Assembly: GCF_014199615.1 (NCBI RefSeq)
Contig: NZ_JACHOB010000006.1
Span: 124,001 to 188,000, forward strand
Reading direction: 5' to 3'
Length of the DNA: 64,000 nt
Origin: Parvularcula dongshanensis
GTDB lineage: Bacteria > Pseudomonadota > Alphaproteobacteria > Caulobacterales > Parvularculaceae
Positions within the stretch are counted from its first letter, which is position 1; each line of letters starts with the position of its first letter. Position numbers and translations under genes: made by a program. Under the pieces are notes generated by a model, which was not told the origin of the DNA, ran no database searches, and saw nothing but the letters and a program-made list of their open reading frames with translations. Of the stretch, positions 54,692 through 63,401 are shown piece by piece.

Positions 54692-54824
54692 GGAACTTGC
54701 TCCTTCGGACCTCTTGCCCAAGTGCCGCTGTAACAGGCCTGGCTTAACACGGCCTTGCTCTTCCCTCTCGTCTTGTCGGGCGAAGCACGAAACCTTACGG
54801 CTTTCGGGCGTGGAGGAAGCTGCG

Positions 54825-56294
54825 ATGACGACCTTGTTCCTAGGGGCTGCGGACGACGAGCCGGTCACCCTCGACCTCCGCATGGCGAACCGCCACGGCC
54901 TGATCGCGGGGGCGACGGGGACCGGAAAGACCGTGACGCTGCAGATCCTCGCCGAAGGGTTCTGCCGCGAAGGGGTTCCGGTCTTCGTCGCCGACGTGAA
55001 GGGCGACCTGTCGGGCATCGCGGCACCGGGCGCTGACAAGGACTTCCTGCATGCCCGGGCGGAGACGATCGGCCTCGTCCCTTACGAGGCGGAGGATTTC
55101 CCCGTCGCCTTCTGGGACCTCCACGGCGAGAAGGGGCACCCCGTCCGAGCCACCGTGACCGAGATGGGCCCCCTCCTCCTCTCGCGGATGCTGGAGCTCA
55201 ACGACACGCAGGAGGGCGTTCTCTCCCTCGCCTTTCGCGTCGCCGACGAGGAAGGGCTGCCGCTTCTCGACCTGAAGGACCTGCGTGCCCTTCTCGTCAG
55301 CGTGGCCGAGCGCCGCGCCGAGTTGAGCCAGCTTTACGGCAACGTTTCTCCTGCGTCCGTCGCCGCGATCCAGCGGCGCCTCCTGCAACTCGAGGATCAG
55401 GGTGCGGACCGCTTCTTCGGCGAGCCGAAGCTCGACCTCGACGACCTCTTGCGGACCGAGGAAGGCCGCGGCGTCATCAACGTCCTCGCCGCCGACCGTT
55501 TGATGCAGACGCCGCGCCTCTACGCCGTCTTCCTCCTCTGGCTGCTCTCCGAGCTGTTCGAGGAGCTGCCCGAGATCGGCGATCCCGAAAAGCCCGTCCT
55601 CGTCTTCTTCTTCGACGAGGCGCACCTGCTCTTCGACGACGCGCCGAGGGCGCTCCTGTCGAAGATCGAGCAGGTCGTACGCCTCATCCGGTCGAAGGGC
55701 GTCGGCATCTACTTCGCGACCCAGAACCCGATGGACGTGCCGGACTCCGTATCGAGCCAGCTCGGCAACCGCGTTCAGCACGCCCTGCGCGCCTACACCC
55801 CGCGCGAGCGGAAGGTCGTCGAGACCGCGGCGGAGACCTTCCGCCCGAACCCCGGCTTCGAGGCGGAGGACGTCATCACCGAGCTCGGCACCGGCGAGGC
55901 CCTTGTCTCGACGCTTCAGAAGAAGGGCGTTCCGGGCATCGTCCAACGAACCTTGATCCGCCCGCCAAGCTCTCGCCTGGGTCCGCTCACCGCGGCCGAA
56001 CGGGGGCGGGTTCTCCGCGAGGACGGCCTCGGCGACCGCTACGACGAGGCGGTGGACCGCGAATCCGCCTTCGAGATGCTGAAGGCGCGAGCCGAGAAGG
56101 CGGCCGAACGCGTGGAGAAGGAGGAAGCGCGCAAGGGGCGGACCAAGGCCAAACCGCGCAGCCGCAGCCGCAGCCGCAGCCGCAGCCGGCAGACCACCAC
56201 GGAGAAGGTCATCGCTCAGGCGGCTCGGACCGCGACGAGCACGCTTATGCGTGAACTCGTGCGAGGCATCTTCGGCACGGTGCGCCGGCGCTGA
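54825..56294 (+). CDS. HerA-like ATPase, DUF853 family
   Basis: 489 residues. Walker A GLIAGATGTGKTVTLQILAE near residue 25, FVADVKGDLSGIA, Walker B VLVFFFDEAHLLFDDAP near 265, and ATQNPMDVPDSVSSQLGNRV are typical of DUF853 proteins of the HerA/FtsK group. They are annotated as putative nucleotide-binding or helicase-like proteins; the role is unsettled. The C-terminal tail has (Arg-Ser)x5 at residues 445-454 from a DNA hexamer repeat. GGAGG lies 8 bases before ATG 54825. The upstream partner is the divergent HPt gene. Confidence 0.9.
   Translation: MTTLFLGAADDEPVTLDLRMANRHGLIAGATGTGKTVTLQILAEGFCREGVPVFVADVKGDLSGIAAPGADKDFLHARAETIGLVPYEAEDFPVAFWDLHGEKGHPVRATVTEMGPLLLSRMLELNDTQEGVLSLAFRVADEEGLPLLDLKDLRALLVSVAERRAELSQLYGNVSPASVAAIQRRLLQLEDQGADRFFGEPKLDLDDLLRTEEGRGVINVLAADRLMQTPRLYAVFLLWLLSELFEELPEIGDPEKPVLVFFFDEAHLLFDDAPRALLSKIEQVVRLIRSKGVGIYFATQNPMDVPDSVSSQLGNRVQHALRAYTPRERKVVETAAETFRPNPGFEAEDVITELGTGEALVSTLQKKGVPGIVQRTLIRPPSSRLGPLTAAERGRVLREDGLGDRYDEAVDRESAFEMLKARAEKAAERVEKEEARKGRTKAKPRSRSRSRSRSRQTTTEKVIAQAARTATSTLMRELVRGIFGTVRRR
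56157..56186 (+). repeat. Hexanucleotide tandem repeat (CGCAGC)x5
   Basis: Five perfect copies of CGCAGC in frame, encoding Arg-Ser five times in the tail of the HerA-like ATPase. The unit length is a multiple of three, so copy-number slippage would lengthen or shorten the tail without a frameshift. Confidence 0.95.
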
Positions 56295-56422
56295 CGGGGC
56301 CGATCGTGGCGGGAATAAGGTATTCTCGCGACGCCGAGTATTCTCCCGAGGGTATTTACTCTTGCGAAGCCATCACCGGTTGAAAACTCCCGCAGCGAGG
56401 CTGGGGCCGCTGTGGAGTGCTT

Positions 56423-57673
56423 ATGTTCAAGAAGCTACGCCCCTTCGAGGAGTCAGAGCGGGGTTCGGTGACCGTGCTCTTCGGGCTCAGCCTTCCGGCA
56501 CTGCTCGGCTTCTGCGCCCTCGGTACGGAGGTCGCTTACTGGCAGTACAATGAGCGCACCTTGCAGAACGCGGCGGACGCCGCCGCCTACTCCGCCGCGG
56601 CGCAGATGGCGCAGGGCCGAGATGAGGACGAGATCAGGGCGGCTGCCGAGAGCGCCGCTGTCGAGAGCGGCTTCGACCCGGCCGCGAGCGATACGCCTTA
56701 CATCTCAACGCCCCCCGCCGCCGGCGCCTTCGCCGGGGACGACAGCGCGGTCGAGGTGGAGATCGTCACCCACCTGCCCCGGATGTTCACGCAGGTCTTC
56801 TTCCACGAGGAAACGATCACGCTAAGAGCGCGCTCCGTCGCCCGGACCGCAGGTCAACGGCCTGCATGTGTCCTCGCGCTCGACCCCTCGGCCTCCTCGG
56901 CGATGACCTTCCAGGGTTCGTCCGATGTCGTCGTCGCAGGCTGCGACCTCGCGGCCAACTCCATCTCCTCGAACGCGATGGACTTCAGCGGCGCGACCAA
57001 CGTGGTCGCCGACTGCGCCTCCGCCGTCGGCGGCATTACGGGCGAGCACAACTCCCTGACCCTTACGGACTGCGCCCGGGCTTACGAAGGCGCGCGCCTG
57101 ACGCCAGATCCCTTCCGCAAGCGGATCATGCCGCAGCCGAACGGGTGCGACAGCGCGCTCGAGAGCGGCTTCAAGGGCAGCGGCACGCTTTCGCCGGGCA
57201 CCGTCTGCGGCGACGTGACGATCCACGGCGACCTGACGCTCGAGCCCGGCACCTACATCTTCAACGGCGCCGACGTGCGGGTGAACGCCGGCACCCGTCT
57301 GCGCGGCGAGGGCGTCACCCTCGTCTTCCTGAACGGGGCGGAGATCGACATGAACGGCGGCGCCGACGTCAAGATCACCGCGCCGACCGACCCTGCGGAC
57401 GAGATGTTCGGCATCGTGATGTTCGGCGACCGCGACGCGTCGGGCGCCGAGCACGTTCTCAACGGCAACAGCGCCACCTCGTTCACGGGCGCGCTCTACT
57501 TTCCCGCCAGCCGCGTCGAGTTCGAGGGCACGAACGTCGCCTCGCCCGGGGCGTGCACGCTGCTGATCGCGAACACCGTCAAGTTTACCGGCAACAGCTA
57601 CTTCGGCTCGGACTGCACCGGCCTCGGACTCGAAGCGCCCGAGACCTCGCAGGTCGTTCTGATCGTGGAGTGA
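56423..57673 (+). CDS. TadG-like pilus assembly/surface protein with beta-repeat C-terminus
   Basis: 416 residues. The N-terminus ERGSVTVLFGLSLPALLGFC and the following helix, then QYNERTLQNAADAAAYSAA, are the TadE/TadG-type pseudopilin start of Flp pilus systems. The rest (residues about 165-410) has repeated beta-strand units (GDVTIHGDLTLEPGTYIFNG, then VRVNAGTRLRGEGVTLVFLN) like a polymer-forming beta-helix, and paired cysteines. ATG 56423 has GGAG upstream. Two TadE-like genes follow at 4-base spacing or overlap. The Tad secretion ATPase and platform genes are not in the window. Confidence 0.82.
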   Translation: MFKKLRPFEESERGSVTVLFGLSLPALLGFCALGTEVAYWQYNERTLQNAADAAAYSAAAQMAQGRDEDEIRAAAESAAVESGFDPAASDTPYISTPPAAGAFAGDDSAVEVEIVTHLPRMFTQVFFHEETITLRARSVARTAGQRPACVLALDPSASSAMTFQGSSDVVVAGCDLAANSISSNAMDFSGATNVVADCASAVGGITGEHNSLTLTDCARAYEGARLTPDPFRKRIMPQPNGCDSALESGFKGSGTLSPGTVCGDVTIHGDLTLEPGTYIFNGADVRVNAGTRLRGEGVTLVFLNGAEIDMNGGADVKITAPTDPADEMFGIVMFGDRDASGAEHVLNGNSATSFTGALYFPASRVEFEGTNVASPGACTLLIANTVKFTGNSYFGSDCTGLGLEAPETSQVVLIVE

Positions 57674-57677
57674 TCCG

Positions 57678-58157
57678 ATGCGGAAGCGTTCCTTCGCCGC
57701 CAGGTTTTCGTCGTTTGCCCGCCGCCAGGACGGCGTCGCCGCGAGCGAGGCGGCGTTCATCGTCCCGCTGCTCGTGATGGCGCTGATGTCGATCTTCGAC
57801 CTCGGCTTCGCCAGCACCTCGCGGATGCAACTCGACCATGCCTTAAGGACCGGAACGCAGCTCATCATGATGAACGTCCACGACGAGGACGCGGTGGAGG
57901 CGGCGACGCTCGCGACGCTCGAAGAGACGCAAAGCGGCTCGATGCGGAACGACGGGATGTGCGAACCGGACAAGACCTGCCTCACGGTGGTCCAGACCTG
58001 CCGCTGCGGTTCGGCGGCGTCGAGCTGCACGACGCTTTGCTCGGCCACGAGCCTGCCGCCGAGCGCGTTCATGACGATCACCGCGCTGCGGCGCTACGAA
58101 GGCATCTTTCTGGACGACAGGCCCGTCGGCGCGACCATCACGGTTCAGACCCGATGA
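57678..58157 (+). CDS. TadE-like pilus assembly protein
   Basis: 159 residues. RRQDGVAASEAAFIVPLLVM with the invariant Glu before the hydrophobic helix, then the DLGFASTSRMQLDHALRTGT segment, is the TadE pseudopilin signature. The C-terminal part has a cysteine-rich stretch (CEPDKTCLTVVQTCRCGSAA). It would be exported by the Tad/Flp system and processed by its prepilin peptidase. It starts 4 bases after the TadG-like gene, and its stop overlaps the next TadE-like gene. Confidence 0.82.
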   Translation: MRKRSFAARFSSFARRQDGVAASEAAFIVPLLVMALMSIFDLGFASTSRMQLDHALRTGTQLIMMNVHDEDAVEAATLATLEETQSGSMRNDGMCEPDKTCLTVVQTCRCGSAASSCTTLCSATSLPPSAFMTITALRRYEGIFLDDRPVGATITVQTR

Positions 58158-58567
58158 GGCGCTCGCTATGGCGACGGGTCCGGACCGCCGAGGACGGCGT
58201 GACGAGCATCGAGTTCGCCTTCGTCCTGCCGCCGATCTTCCTACTGATGTTCTGCCTCTTCGACATCGGCTACGCGCACTTCGTCCGGAACAGCTTCGAG
58301 ACCGCGGTGCGCGACGCGGCCCGGACGGTCTTCATCGAGCCGACGACGACCGAAGCGGAGATCCATGCGCGTCTCGACGCCGCCGTCTCCTCCTTCGGCG
58401 AGGCGGTGACGACCGAGATCACGCAGGAAGAGATCGGCACCACGACCTACTGGGTCCTGTCCGCCCAGATGCCCTACCGTTACGTCGTCCCGCCTCTGTC
58501 GAGCCTCACCGTAACGCTGCACGGCGAGGGTCGGGCGCCCGTGATCAACTATCAGGTCGACGGTTAG
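58154..58567 (+). CDS. TadE-like pilus assembly protein
   Basis: 137 residues. EDGVTSIEFAFVLPPIFLLM is the TadE signature with Glu at the processing-site position, followed by FDIGYAHFVRNSFETAVRDA and a C-terminal beta-rich region. ATG 58154 overlaps the previous stop by 4 bases, so the three Tad-like genes form one operon. Its 3' end overlaps the end of the convergent Crp/Fnr gene by 23 bases. Confidence 0.85.
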   Translation: MRRSLWRRVRTAEDGVTSIEFAFVLPPIFLLMFCLFDIGYAHFVRNSFETAVRDAARTVFIEPTTTEAEIHARLDAAVSSFGEAVTTEITQEEIGTTTYWVLSAQMPYRYVVPPLSSLTVTLHGEGRAPVINYQVDG

Positions 58568-59321
58568 GGTCCGCCTCGGGCATGCCCGCCAGCATCCAGG
58601 ACAGCGGCACGGCGCGGCGGCGCTCGGTGAACTCTGAGAAGCTCGCGAGGGCCGGGACGTCCGGTACGTGTACGCTCCGCCCCGACCGATCGATTAGGCC
58701 TTGCTTCTCGAGCTCGCTCATCATCCGGCTTACCGAGATGTTCGTCAGGCCGACCGCGTCTCCGATGACCGATTGATCGAGCGGCAGGTGGAAGCGCCCC
58801 GCCCGAGGCAGGCCGTCCGGGTCCGCCTGGTCGGAGAAGCATTGCAGCAAGAAGTGCCCGACACGCTTCACCGCCTCCATCCGTCCGACGACCCGCAGCC
58901 TGTCGATCATCCGGGTATGGTCGTAGATGCCGTAGGTGAGGAAGTAGGCGGCGAGCGCGGGATGCTGCGCGACCACCGTGCTGAAGTCGTCCTTGCCGAT
59001 CCGCACGATGACCCCGTCCGTCGCGGCGACCGTGTCGCAGACCGCGACCTCCCAGCCGAGGTCCTGAAGGCCCATGACGTCGCCGGGCTGATAGACGGTG
59101 TAGACCTGTCGCCCACCGTCGCCGAGCGTCGAGCAGTCGAAGAACCAGCCCTGCTCGACGATCCAGAACTCCACCGCCGGTCCGCCGACCTGCCGCAACT
59201 GGTCGCCTTTGCGTACGTTGCTCGTCGGGCCGAGCACGTCCATGAGCGCGCGCTTGGCTTCGTCTGAGATCGTCTCGAAGACGTTCAAGCGCCGCCGCAG
59301 GGGCTCGGCGTCGTAGGGCAT
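58545..59321 (-). CDS. Crp/Fnr-family transcriptional regulator
   Basis: 258 residues. Cyclic-nucleotide-binding-type beta-roll (VRKGDQLRQVGGPAVEFWIV, YQPGDVMGLQDL), dimerisation helix (IYDHTRMIDRLRVVGRMEAV) and a Crp-type helix-turn-helix (LDQSVIGDAVGLTNISVSRM, then SELEKQGLIDR). There is no Fnr-like N-terminal cysteine cluster, so it is not an oxygen sensor of the Fnr kind. The ligand is unknown. It is convergent with the Tad-like operon and could regulate it, but no binding site is evident. Confidence 0.87.
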   Translation of the reverse strand: MPYDAEPLRRRLNVFETISDEAKRALMDVLGPTSNVRKGDQLRQVGGPAVEFWIVEQGWFFDCSTLGDGGRQVYTVYQPGDVMGLQDLGWEVAVCDTVAATDGVIVRIGKDDFSTVVAQHPALAAYFLTYGIYDHTRMIDRLRVVGRMEAVKRVGHFLLQCFSDQADPDGLPRAGRFHLPLDQSVIGDAVGLTNISVSRMMSELEKQGLIDRSGRSVHVPDVPALASFSEFTERRRAVPLSWMLAGMPEADPNRRPDS

Positions 59322-59398
59322 TCCCTATCTCCTTCCAGGCTCGCGGGTTTTAGATAGAGCAAACAAGGCGGCGGGGCACACGCGCTTTGCACCCGGCG

Positions 59399-60070
59399 TC
59401 ACCCGTCCTGCTCTCCGATCACCTTCTGCACGAAGGCGCGGAGCCCCGTCTGCCGGGTGCGCTTCAGACGCTCGGCACCCAGAATGTGGTGCAGCTGACG
59501 CTCGGCACGGCTCAAATCGTCGTTGACGATGACGTAGCCGTACTCGGCGTAGTGCGACATCTCCGCGTCCGCCTGCGCCATCCGCTTCCGGACCACTTCC
59601 TCGGAGTCCTGCGCACGGCGCCGCAGCCGGTCCTCGAGCGCGGCGCGGGAGGGCGGGAGGATGAACACCGTGACGAGGTCGCCCCGTGCCCGCTCGGCGA
59701 GCTGCTGCGCGCCTTGCCAGTCGATGTCGAAGATCACGTCCCGCCCCGCCTCGATCGCGTCGATGACCGGGGCGCGCGGCGTGCCGTAATAGTGGCCGAA
59801 GACCTTCGCGCTCTCGAGAAACGCGCCCTCGTCCCGCATGCGCTCGAAGGTCGAGATGCCGACGAAGGAGTAGTCCTTGCCGTCCGTCTCGCCCGGACGC
59901 GGCGGCCTGGTCGTGTAGGACACCGAGACTTCGACCTCGTCGTCCGCCTTCAAGAGGCGCCGGGTCAGGGTCGTCTTTCCGGCCCCCGACGGGCTGGAGA
60001 TGACGAAGAGGATGCCGCGCCGGGCGATCCCGGCATTGGGGGCGGCGGGCGTGTGCGGGGTATCTGTCAT
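59399..60070 (-). CDS. gmk: Guanylate kinase
   Basis: 223 residues. P-loop FVISSPSGAGKTTLTRRLLK, the GMP-binding SVSYTTRPPRPGETDGKDY and DVIFDIDWQGAQQL are conserved. It phosphorylates GMP to GDP. The N-terminus has about 17 extra residues before the core. ATG 60070 overlaps the yicC stop by 4 bases, the conserved yicC-gmk pair. It is the last gene of the fabG-to-gmk run. Confidence 0.96.
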   Translation of the reverse strand: MTDTPHTPAAPNAGIARRGILFVISSPSGAGKTTLTRRLLKADDEVEVSVSYTTRPPRPGETDGKDYSFVGISTFERMRDEGAFLESAKVFGHYYGTPRAPVIDAIEAGRDVIFDIDWQGAQQLAERARGDLVTVFILPPSRAALEDRLRRRAQDSEEVVRKRMAQADAEMSHYAEYGYVIVNDDLSRAERQLHHILGAERLKRTRQTGLRAFVQKVIGEQDG

Positions 60071-60954
60071 TCGACGTTGAGCACCTGTTCGCGAAGCTGG
60101 TCGATCACGTGGCGGAGGTCGAGGCCGACGCGCTTGAGTTCGGTGGTCGACGCCTTGGTCGTCAGCGTGGTCGCCTCCCGCGCGAACTCCTGCGCCAGGA
60201 ACTCGAGCTTGCGGCCGATCGGACCGCCTTCCGAGAGGAGGGCACGCGCCGCCTCGGTGTGCGCGTGCAGGCGGTCCGTCTCCTCGCGCACGTCGGCCTT
60301 CACGGCGAGGAGCGCCGCCTCCTGCGCGATCCGGTCCTTCGGCAGCTCGCCTTCGAGCAGCGCCCGGACCTGCTGCTCCAGCCGCTCGCGCAGCGCGGGG
60401 ATCGCGGCCTCGGACAGCCGCGCTGCCTCGCCGGTCAGCCGGTCGATCTCGGTGAGATGATTCTGAAGCGCCTCGGCCAGCACGGCCCCCTCGCGCGCCC
60501 TGTCATGCGCGAGCGCGGCTGCCGCCTCGGCGAAGCTCGCGCGGACGGCGGCAAGGTCGTCTTCGGTCGGCGCCTCGGCCTCGGGCCCGGTCCGCAAGCT
60601 CCCGCCCATGCCGAGAAGGTTCTCGGGCCGCGTCTTCGCGAGCTTGAGCCCCGCCTCCTTCGCGGTGGCCCGCGCGACCATCGCCGCGGCGACGACCGCG
60701 TCCAGCGCGTCCTGATCGACGCGAAGGCTCGATGCGGCCTCGCTTCGCTCGAGCTTCATCGTCGCGGAGACGTTCCCGCGGCTCAACGAGACCTGCGCTT
60801 TGCGAAGCGCGGGCTCCGCCGCTTCGAAGCCCGGCGGCAGTCGCAGCTTCAGGTCGAAGCCCTTCCCGTTCACGGCGCGCAGCGTCCAGCGCCAGGCGAA
60901 GGCGCCCGACGCGCCCTCCCCCTCGGCGAAACCCGTCATCGACCGTACGCTCAT
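60067..60954 (-). CDS. YicC family protein (endoribonuclease-type)
   Basis: 295 residues. N-terminal YicC domain SMTGFAEGEGASGAFAWRWT and VNGKGFDLKLRLPPG, and the C-terminal DUF1732 part KLEFLAQEFAREATTLTTKA with LKRVGLDLRHVIDQLREQV. YicC proteins are reported to act as endoribonucleases in RNA decay. ATG 60954 overlaps the mltG stop by 4 bases and has GGAG upstream. A longer start at 60984 would lie inside mltG. Confidence 0.93.
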   Translation of the reverse strand: MSVRSMTGFAEGEGASGAFAWRWTLRAVNGKGFDLKLRLPPGFEAAEPALRKAQVSLSRGNVSATMKLERSEAASSLRVDQDALDAVVAAAMVARATAKEAGLKLAKTRPENLLGMGGSLRTGPEAEAPTEDDLAAVRASFAEAAAALAHDRAREGAVLAEALQNHLTEIDRLTGEAARLSEAAIPALRERLEQQVRALLEGELPKDRIAQEAALLAVKADVREETDRLHAHTEAARALLSEGGPIGRKLEFLAQEFAREATTLTTKASTTELKRVGLDLRHVIDQLREQVLNVE

Positions 60955-61988
60955 TGCCGCCGCTCCCGCTCGATCCGCCGCCACTTGGCGACGTTCCGGT
61001 TGTGCTCCGCCAAGGTGGACGAGAAGACGTGCCCGCCCGTGCCGTCCGCGACGAAGTAGAGGTCGTCCGTTTCCGCCGGGTTGAGGACGGCTGCAAGGCT
61101 CGCATGGCCCGGGTTCGCGATCGGCGTCGGCGGCAGGCCGCGGATCACGTAGGTGTTGTAAGGCGTCTCGCCGCGCAGTTCGGACAGGCGGATGCCGCGA
61201 CCCAAGGGCTCGCCGCCCGTCAGGCCGTAGATGATCGTCGGATCGGACTGCAGCCGCATGCCCTTGTTGAGCCTGTTGACGAACACGGCGGCGACGCGGG
61301 GCCGCTCGGCCGCGAGGGCAGTCTCCTTCTCGACGATCGAGGCCAGCACGACGGCCTCCTCGGGCGTGTCGATGGGCAAGCCTTCGGCCCGGCCCGGCCA
61401 GAGTTCGGCAAGCGCCGCGTCGTGGGCTTCCATCATCCGCCGCACCACCGCGTCGCGAGGCTCGCCGCGCTCATAGGCGTAGGTCTCGGGCAGGAGCGCG
61501 CCCTCGGCGGGCGCGAGCGTGACCTCGCCTTCCAGCACCGGCGCCGCCTCGACGATCCGCAGGACCTGCGCCGTCGTCCTGCCCTCGGGCACGGTGACGA
61601 AGCGCAAGAGCGGCTTCGCGTCTCGCAGGGTCCGAACAATCTGGTCGAGGCTCGCGCCTTGCGGAATCTCGAACTCGCCGGCCCGTAGGGAGGGCGCCAG
61701 CGCTCGGTAGCGGGCGAGGAAGCGGAAGAGTTCGGCGCCGTAAGCCTCGGGCAGGCCGCAGGCATCGACGGCGAGGCGCACGGCGAGGCCGGAGACGGTC
61801 ATCCCCCGCTCGACCCAGAAGACCTCGGGCGCGTTCGGGCAAGGCCGCTGGACCAGGGCCTTCGCGCGGTAGGCCAGGAAACCGGCCGCCGCCGCGCCGA
61901 GGAGCCCGAGGACGAGAAGCGTCAGGAGGAGCGTCTTGAGGATGCCCCCGCGCTGGCGCGCCGAGGGCCCCCGCGCTACCGCGCTCAG
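60951..61988 (-). CDS. mltG: Endolytic transglycosylase MltG, apparently starting at CTG
   Basis: About 345 residues from a CTG at 61988. The stretch before the first ATG (61802) encodes a basic head, a membrane helix (LKTLLLTLLVLGLLGAAAAG) and the start of the LysM-like domain, all needed by MltG. Yet no ATG, GTG or TTG is in frame there. GGAGG in the last codons of fabF stands 8 bases before this CTG. The catalytic Glu is in LASIVEKETAL, followed by FVNRLNKGMRLQSDPTIIYG and YNTYVIRGLPPTPIANPG. It cleaves nascent glycan strands at the inner membrane. Starting at 61802 would delete the anchor. Confidence 0.85.
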   Translation of the reverse strand: MSAVARGPSARQRGGILKTLLLTLLVLGLLGAAAAGFLAYRAKALVQRPCPNAPEVFWVERGMTVSGLAVRLAVDACGLPEAYGAELFRFLARYRALAPSLRAGEFEIPQGASLDQIVRTLRDAKPLLRFVTVPEGRTTAQVLRIVEAAPVLEGEVTLAPAEGALLPETYAYERGEPRDAVVRRMMEAHDAALAELWPGRAEGLPIDTPEEAVVLASIVEKETALAAERPRVAAVFVNRLNKGMRLQSDPTIIYGLTGGEPLGRGIRLSELRGETPYNTYVIRGLPPTPIANPGHASLAAVLNPAETDDLYFVADGTGGHVFSSTLAEHNRNVAKWRRIERERRQ

Positions 61989-61990
61989 CT

Positions 61991-63277
61991 TCAGACCCTC
62001 CGCATCACGATGGACGCGTTCGTCCCGCCGAAGCCGAAGGAGTTGGAGAGGACGGCGTCGAGCTTCCTCTCCACCGGCGCCTTGGGGGCGAGGTTGATGG
62101 GCGTCTCGACGGACGGATCGTCGAGGTTCAAGGTCGCTGGACAGACCCCGTCCCGCATCGCGAGGAGAGAGTAGATCGCCTCGATCGCGCCCGCGGCGCC
62201 GAGCAGGTGCCCGACGGACGACTTGGTCGACGACATGACGAGGCCGTCCGCGTCGCTGCCGAAGAGGCGCTCCACGGCGCGAAGCTCCGCCTCGTCACCG
62301 AGCGGCGTCGAGGTGCCGTGGGCGTTGACGTAGCCGATCTCCGCGGTCGAGAGGCCTGCTCGGCTGAGCGCCGCCTTCATGGCGCGGTAGCCGCCGTCAC
62401 CGTCCGCGGCGGGAGCCGTGATGTGGTGCGCGTCGCCCGACAGGCCGTAGCCGACGATCTCGCCATAGATCTTGGCACCGCGAGCCTTGGCACGCTCGTA
62501 CTCCTCGAGGACGACGATCCCCGATCCCTCGCCCATGACGAAGCCGTCCCGGCCCTTGTCGTAGGGCCGCGACGCCGCCTCCGGCGTGTCGTTGTAGCCG
62601 GTCGAGAGCGCCTTGCAGGCGACGAAGCCCGCATAGCCGATTCGGCAGATCGACGCCTCGGCGCCGCCTGCCACCATCGCGTCCGCATCACCGTAGGCGA
62701 TCAGGCGCGCGGCGTCGCCGATGGCGTGAACGCCGCTGGCGCAGGCGGTGACGACGGCATGATTCGGCCCCTTCAGGCCGTGCTTGATCGACACCTGGCC
62801 GGAGACGAGGTTGATCAGGCAGGAGGGAATGAAGAAGGGCGAGACCCTGCGCGGGCCCTTGTCCCGCAGCGTCAGCGCCGTCTGCGCGATCCCGTCGAGC
62901 CCGCCGATGCCGGAGCCGATCAGGACGCCCGTGCGCTCTTGCTCTTCTTGCGTACCGAGCGGCAGGCCCGAATCGGCGAGCGCCATGTCGGCCGCGGCCA
63001 TGCCGAAGACGATGAAGGGCTCCATCCGCCGCTGCTCCTTGGGATCGACCCAAGCGTCGGCGTCGAAGGCGTCCTCGTTCGCGCCCTCTTCGCTCTTCAA
63101 CGGCACCTGCCCCCCGATTCGGCAGGCAAGGTCGGAGGCGTCGAAGTGGGTGACCGGTCCGATACCGCTCTCGCCGCTCAGAAGGCGCCGCCAGGGGCCC
63201 TCGACGGGCGCTTCGCGCGTGCCCGCGCCCAGGGGAGTGACGAGGCCGAGGCCGGTGACGACGACGCGCTTGAGCAT
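61991..63277 (-). CDS. fabF: Beta-ketoacyl-ACP synthase II
   Basis: 428 residues. The catalytic triad is visible: Cys in VVTACASGVHAIGDAA, His in VNAHGTSTPLGDEAE and His in SSVGHLLGAAGAIEAI, plus the C-terminal SNSFGFGGTNASIVM. It extends fatty acyl chains by condensing acyl-enzyme with malonyl-ACP. The insert SGESGIGPVTHFDASDLACR is normal for FabF. mltG begins 2 bases after its stop. A terminator lies between acpP and fabF, so fabF probably has its own promoter or depends on read-through. Confidence 0.96.
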   Translation of the reverse strand: MLKRVVVTGLGLVTPLGAGTREAPVEGPWRRLLSGESGIGPVTHFDASDLACRIGGQVPLKSEEGANEDAFDADAWVDPKEQRRMEPFIVFGMAAADMALADSGLPLGTQEEQERTGVLIGSGIGGLDGIAQTALTLRDKGPRRVSPFFIPSCLINLVSGQVSIKHGLKGPNHAVVTACASGVHAIGDAARLIAYGDADAMVAGGAEASICRIGYAGFVACKALSTGYNDTPEAASRPYDKGRDGFVMGEGSGIVVLEEYERAKARGAKIYGEIVGYGLSGDAHHITAPAADGDGGYRAMKAALSRAGLSTAEIGYVNAHGTSTPLGDEAELRAVERLFGSDADGLVMSSTKSSVGHLLGAAGAIEAIYSLLAMRDGVCPATLNLDDPSVETPINLAPKAPVERKLDAVLSNSFGFGGTNASIVMRRV

Positions 63278-63317
63278 GGGCTCTCCGTGGGGCGGCTAGA
63301 CGTGAGGGATGCGGGAT

Positions 63318-63348
63318 AACAAAAACCCGCCGTCCAGGGAACGGCGGG
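63318..63348 (-). terminator. Rho-independent terminator downstream of acpP
   Basis: On the minus strand CCCGCCGT, a 7-base loop and ACGGCGGG are followed by TTTTTGTT. It lies 53 bases after the acpP stop and 40 bases before the fabF start. It would let the very abundant acpP mRNA end before fabF, with partial read-through. Confidence 0.85.
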
Positions 63349-63401
63349 CTGGCACCGAGACCGGTGCGGAAGTCTGGAAGGGCCTCGCCTTCGGGCGAAG
63401 C

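Noticed and set aside
54825-56294. HerA-like ATPase as part of an antiphage defence system such as HerA-Sir2 or HerA-DUF4297
   Set aside because: The protein fits the housekeeping-like DUF853 family, and no Sir2, DUF4297 or nuclease partner lies next to it.
56423-58567. A complete Tad/Flp pilus locus
   Set aside because: Only TadG/TadE-like proteins are present; ATPase, platform, secretin and prepilin peptidase genes are absent from the window.
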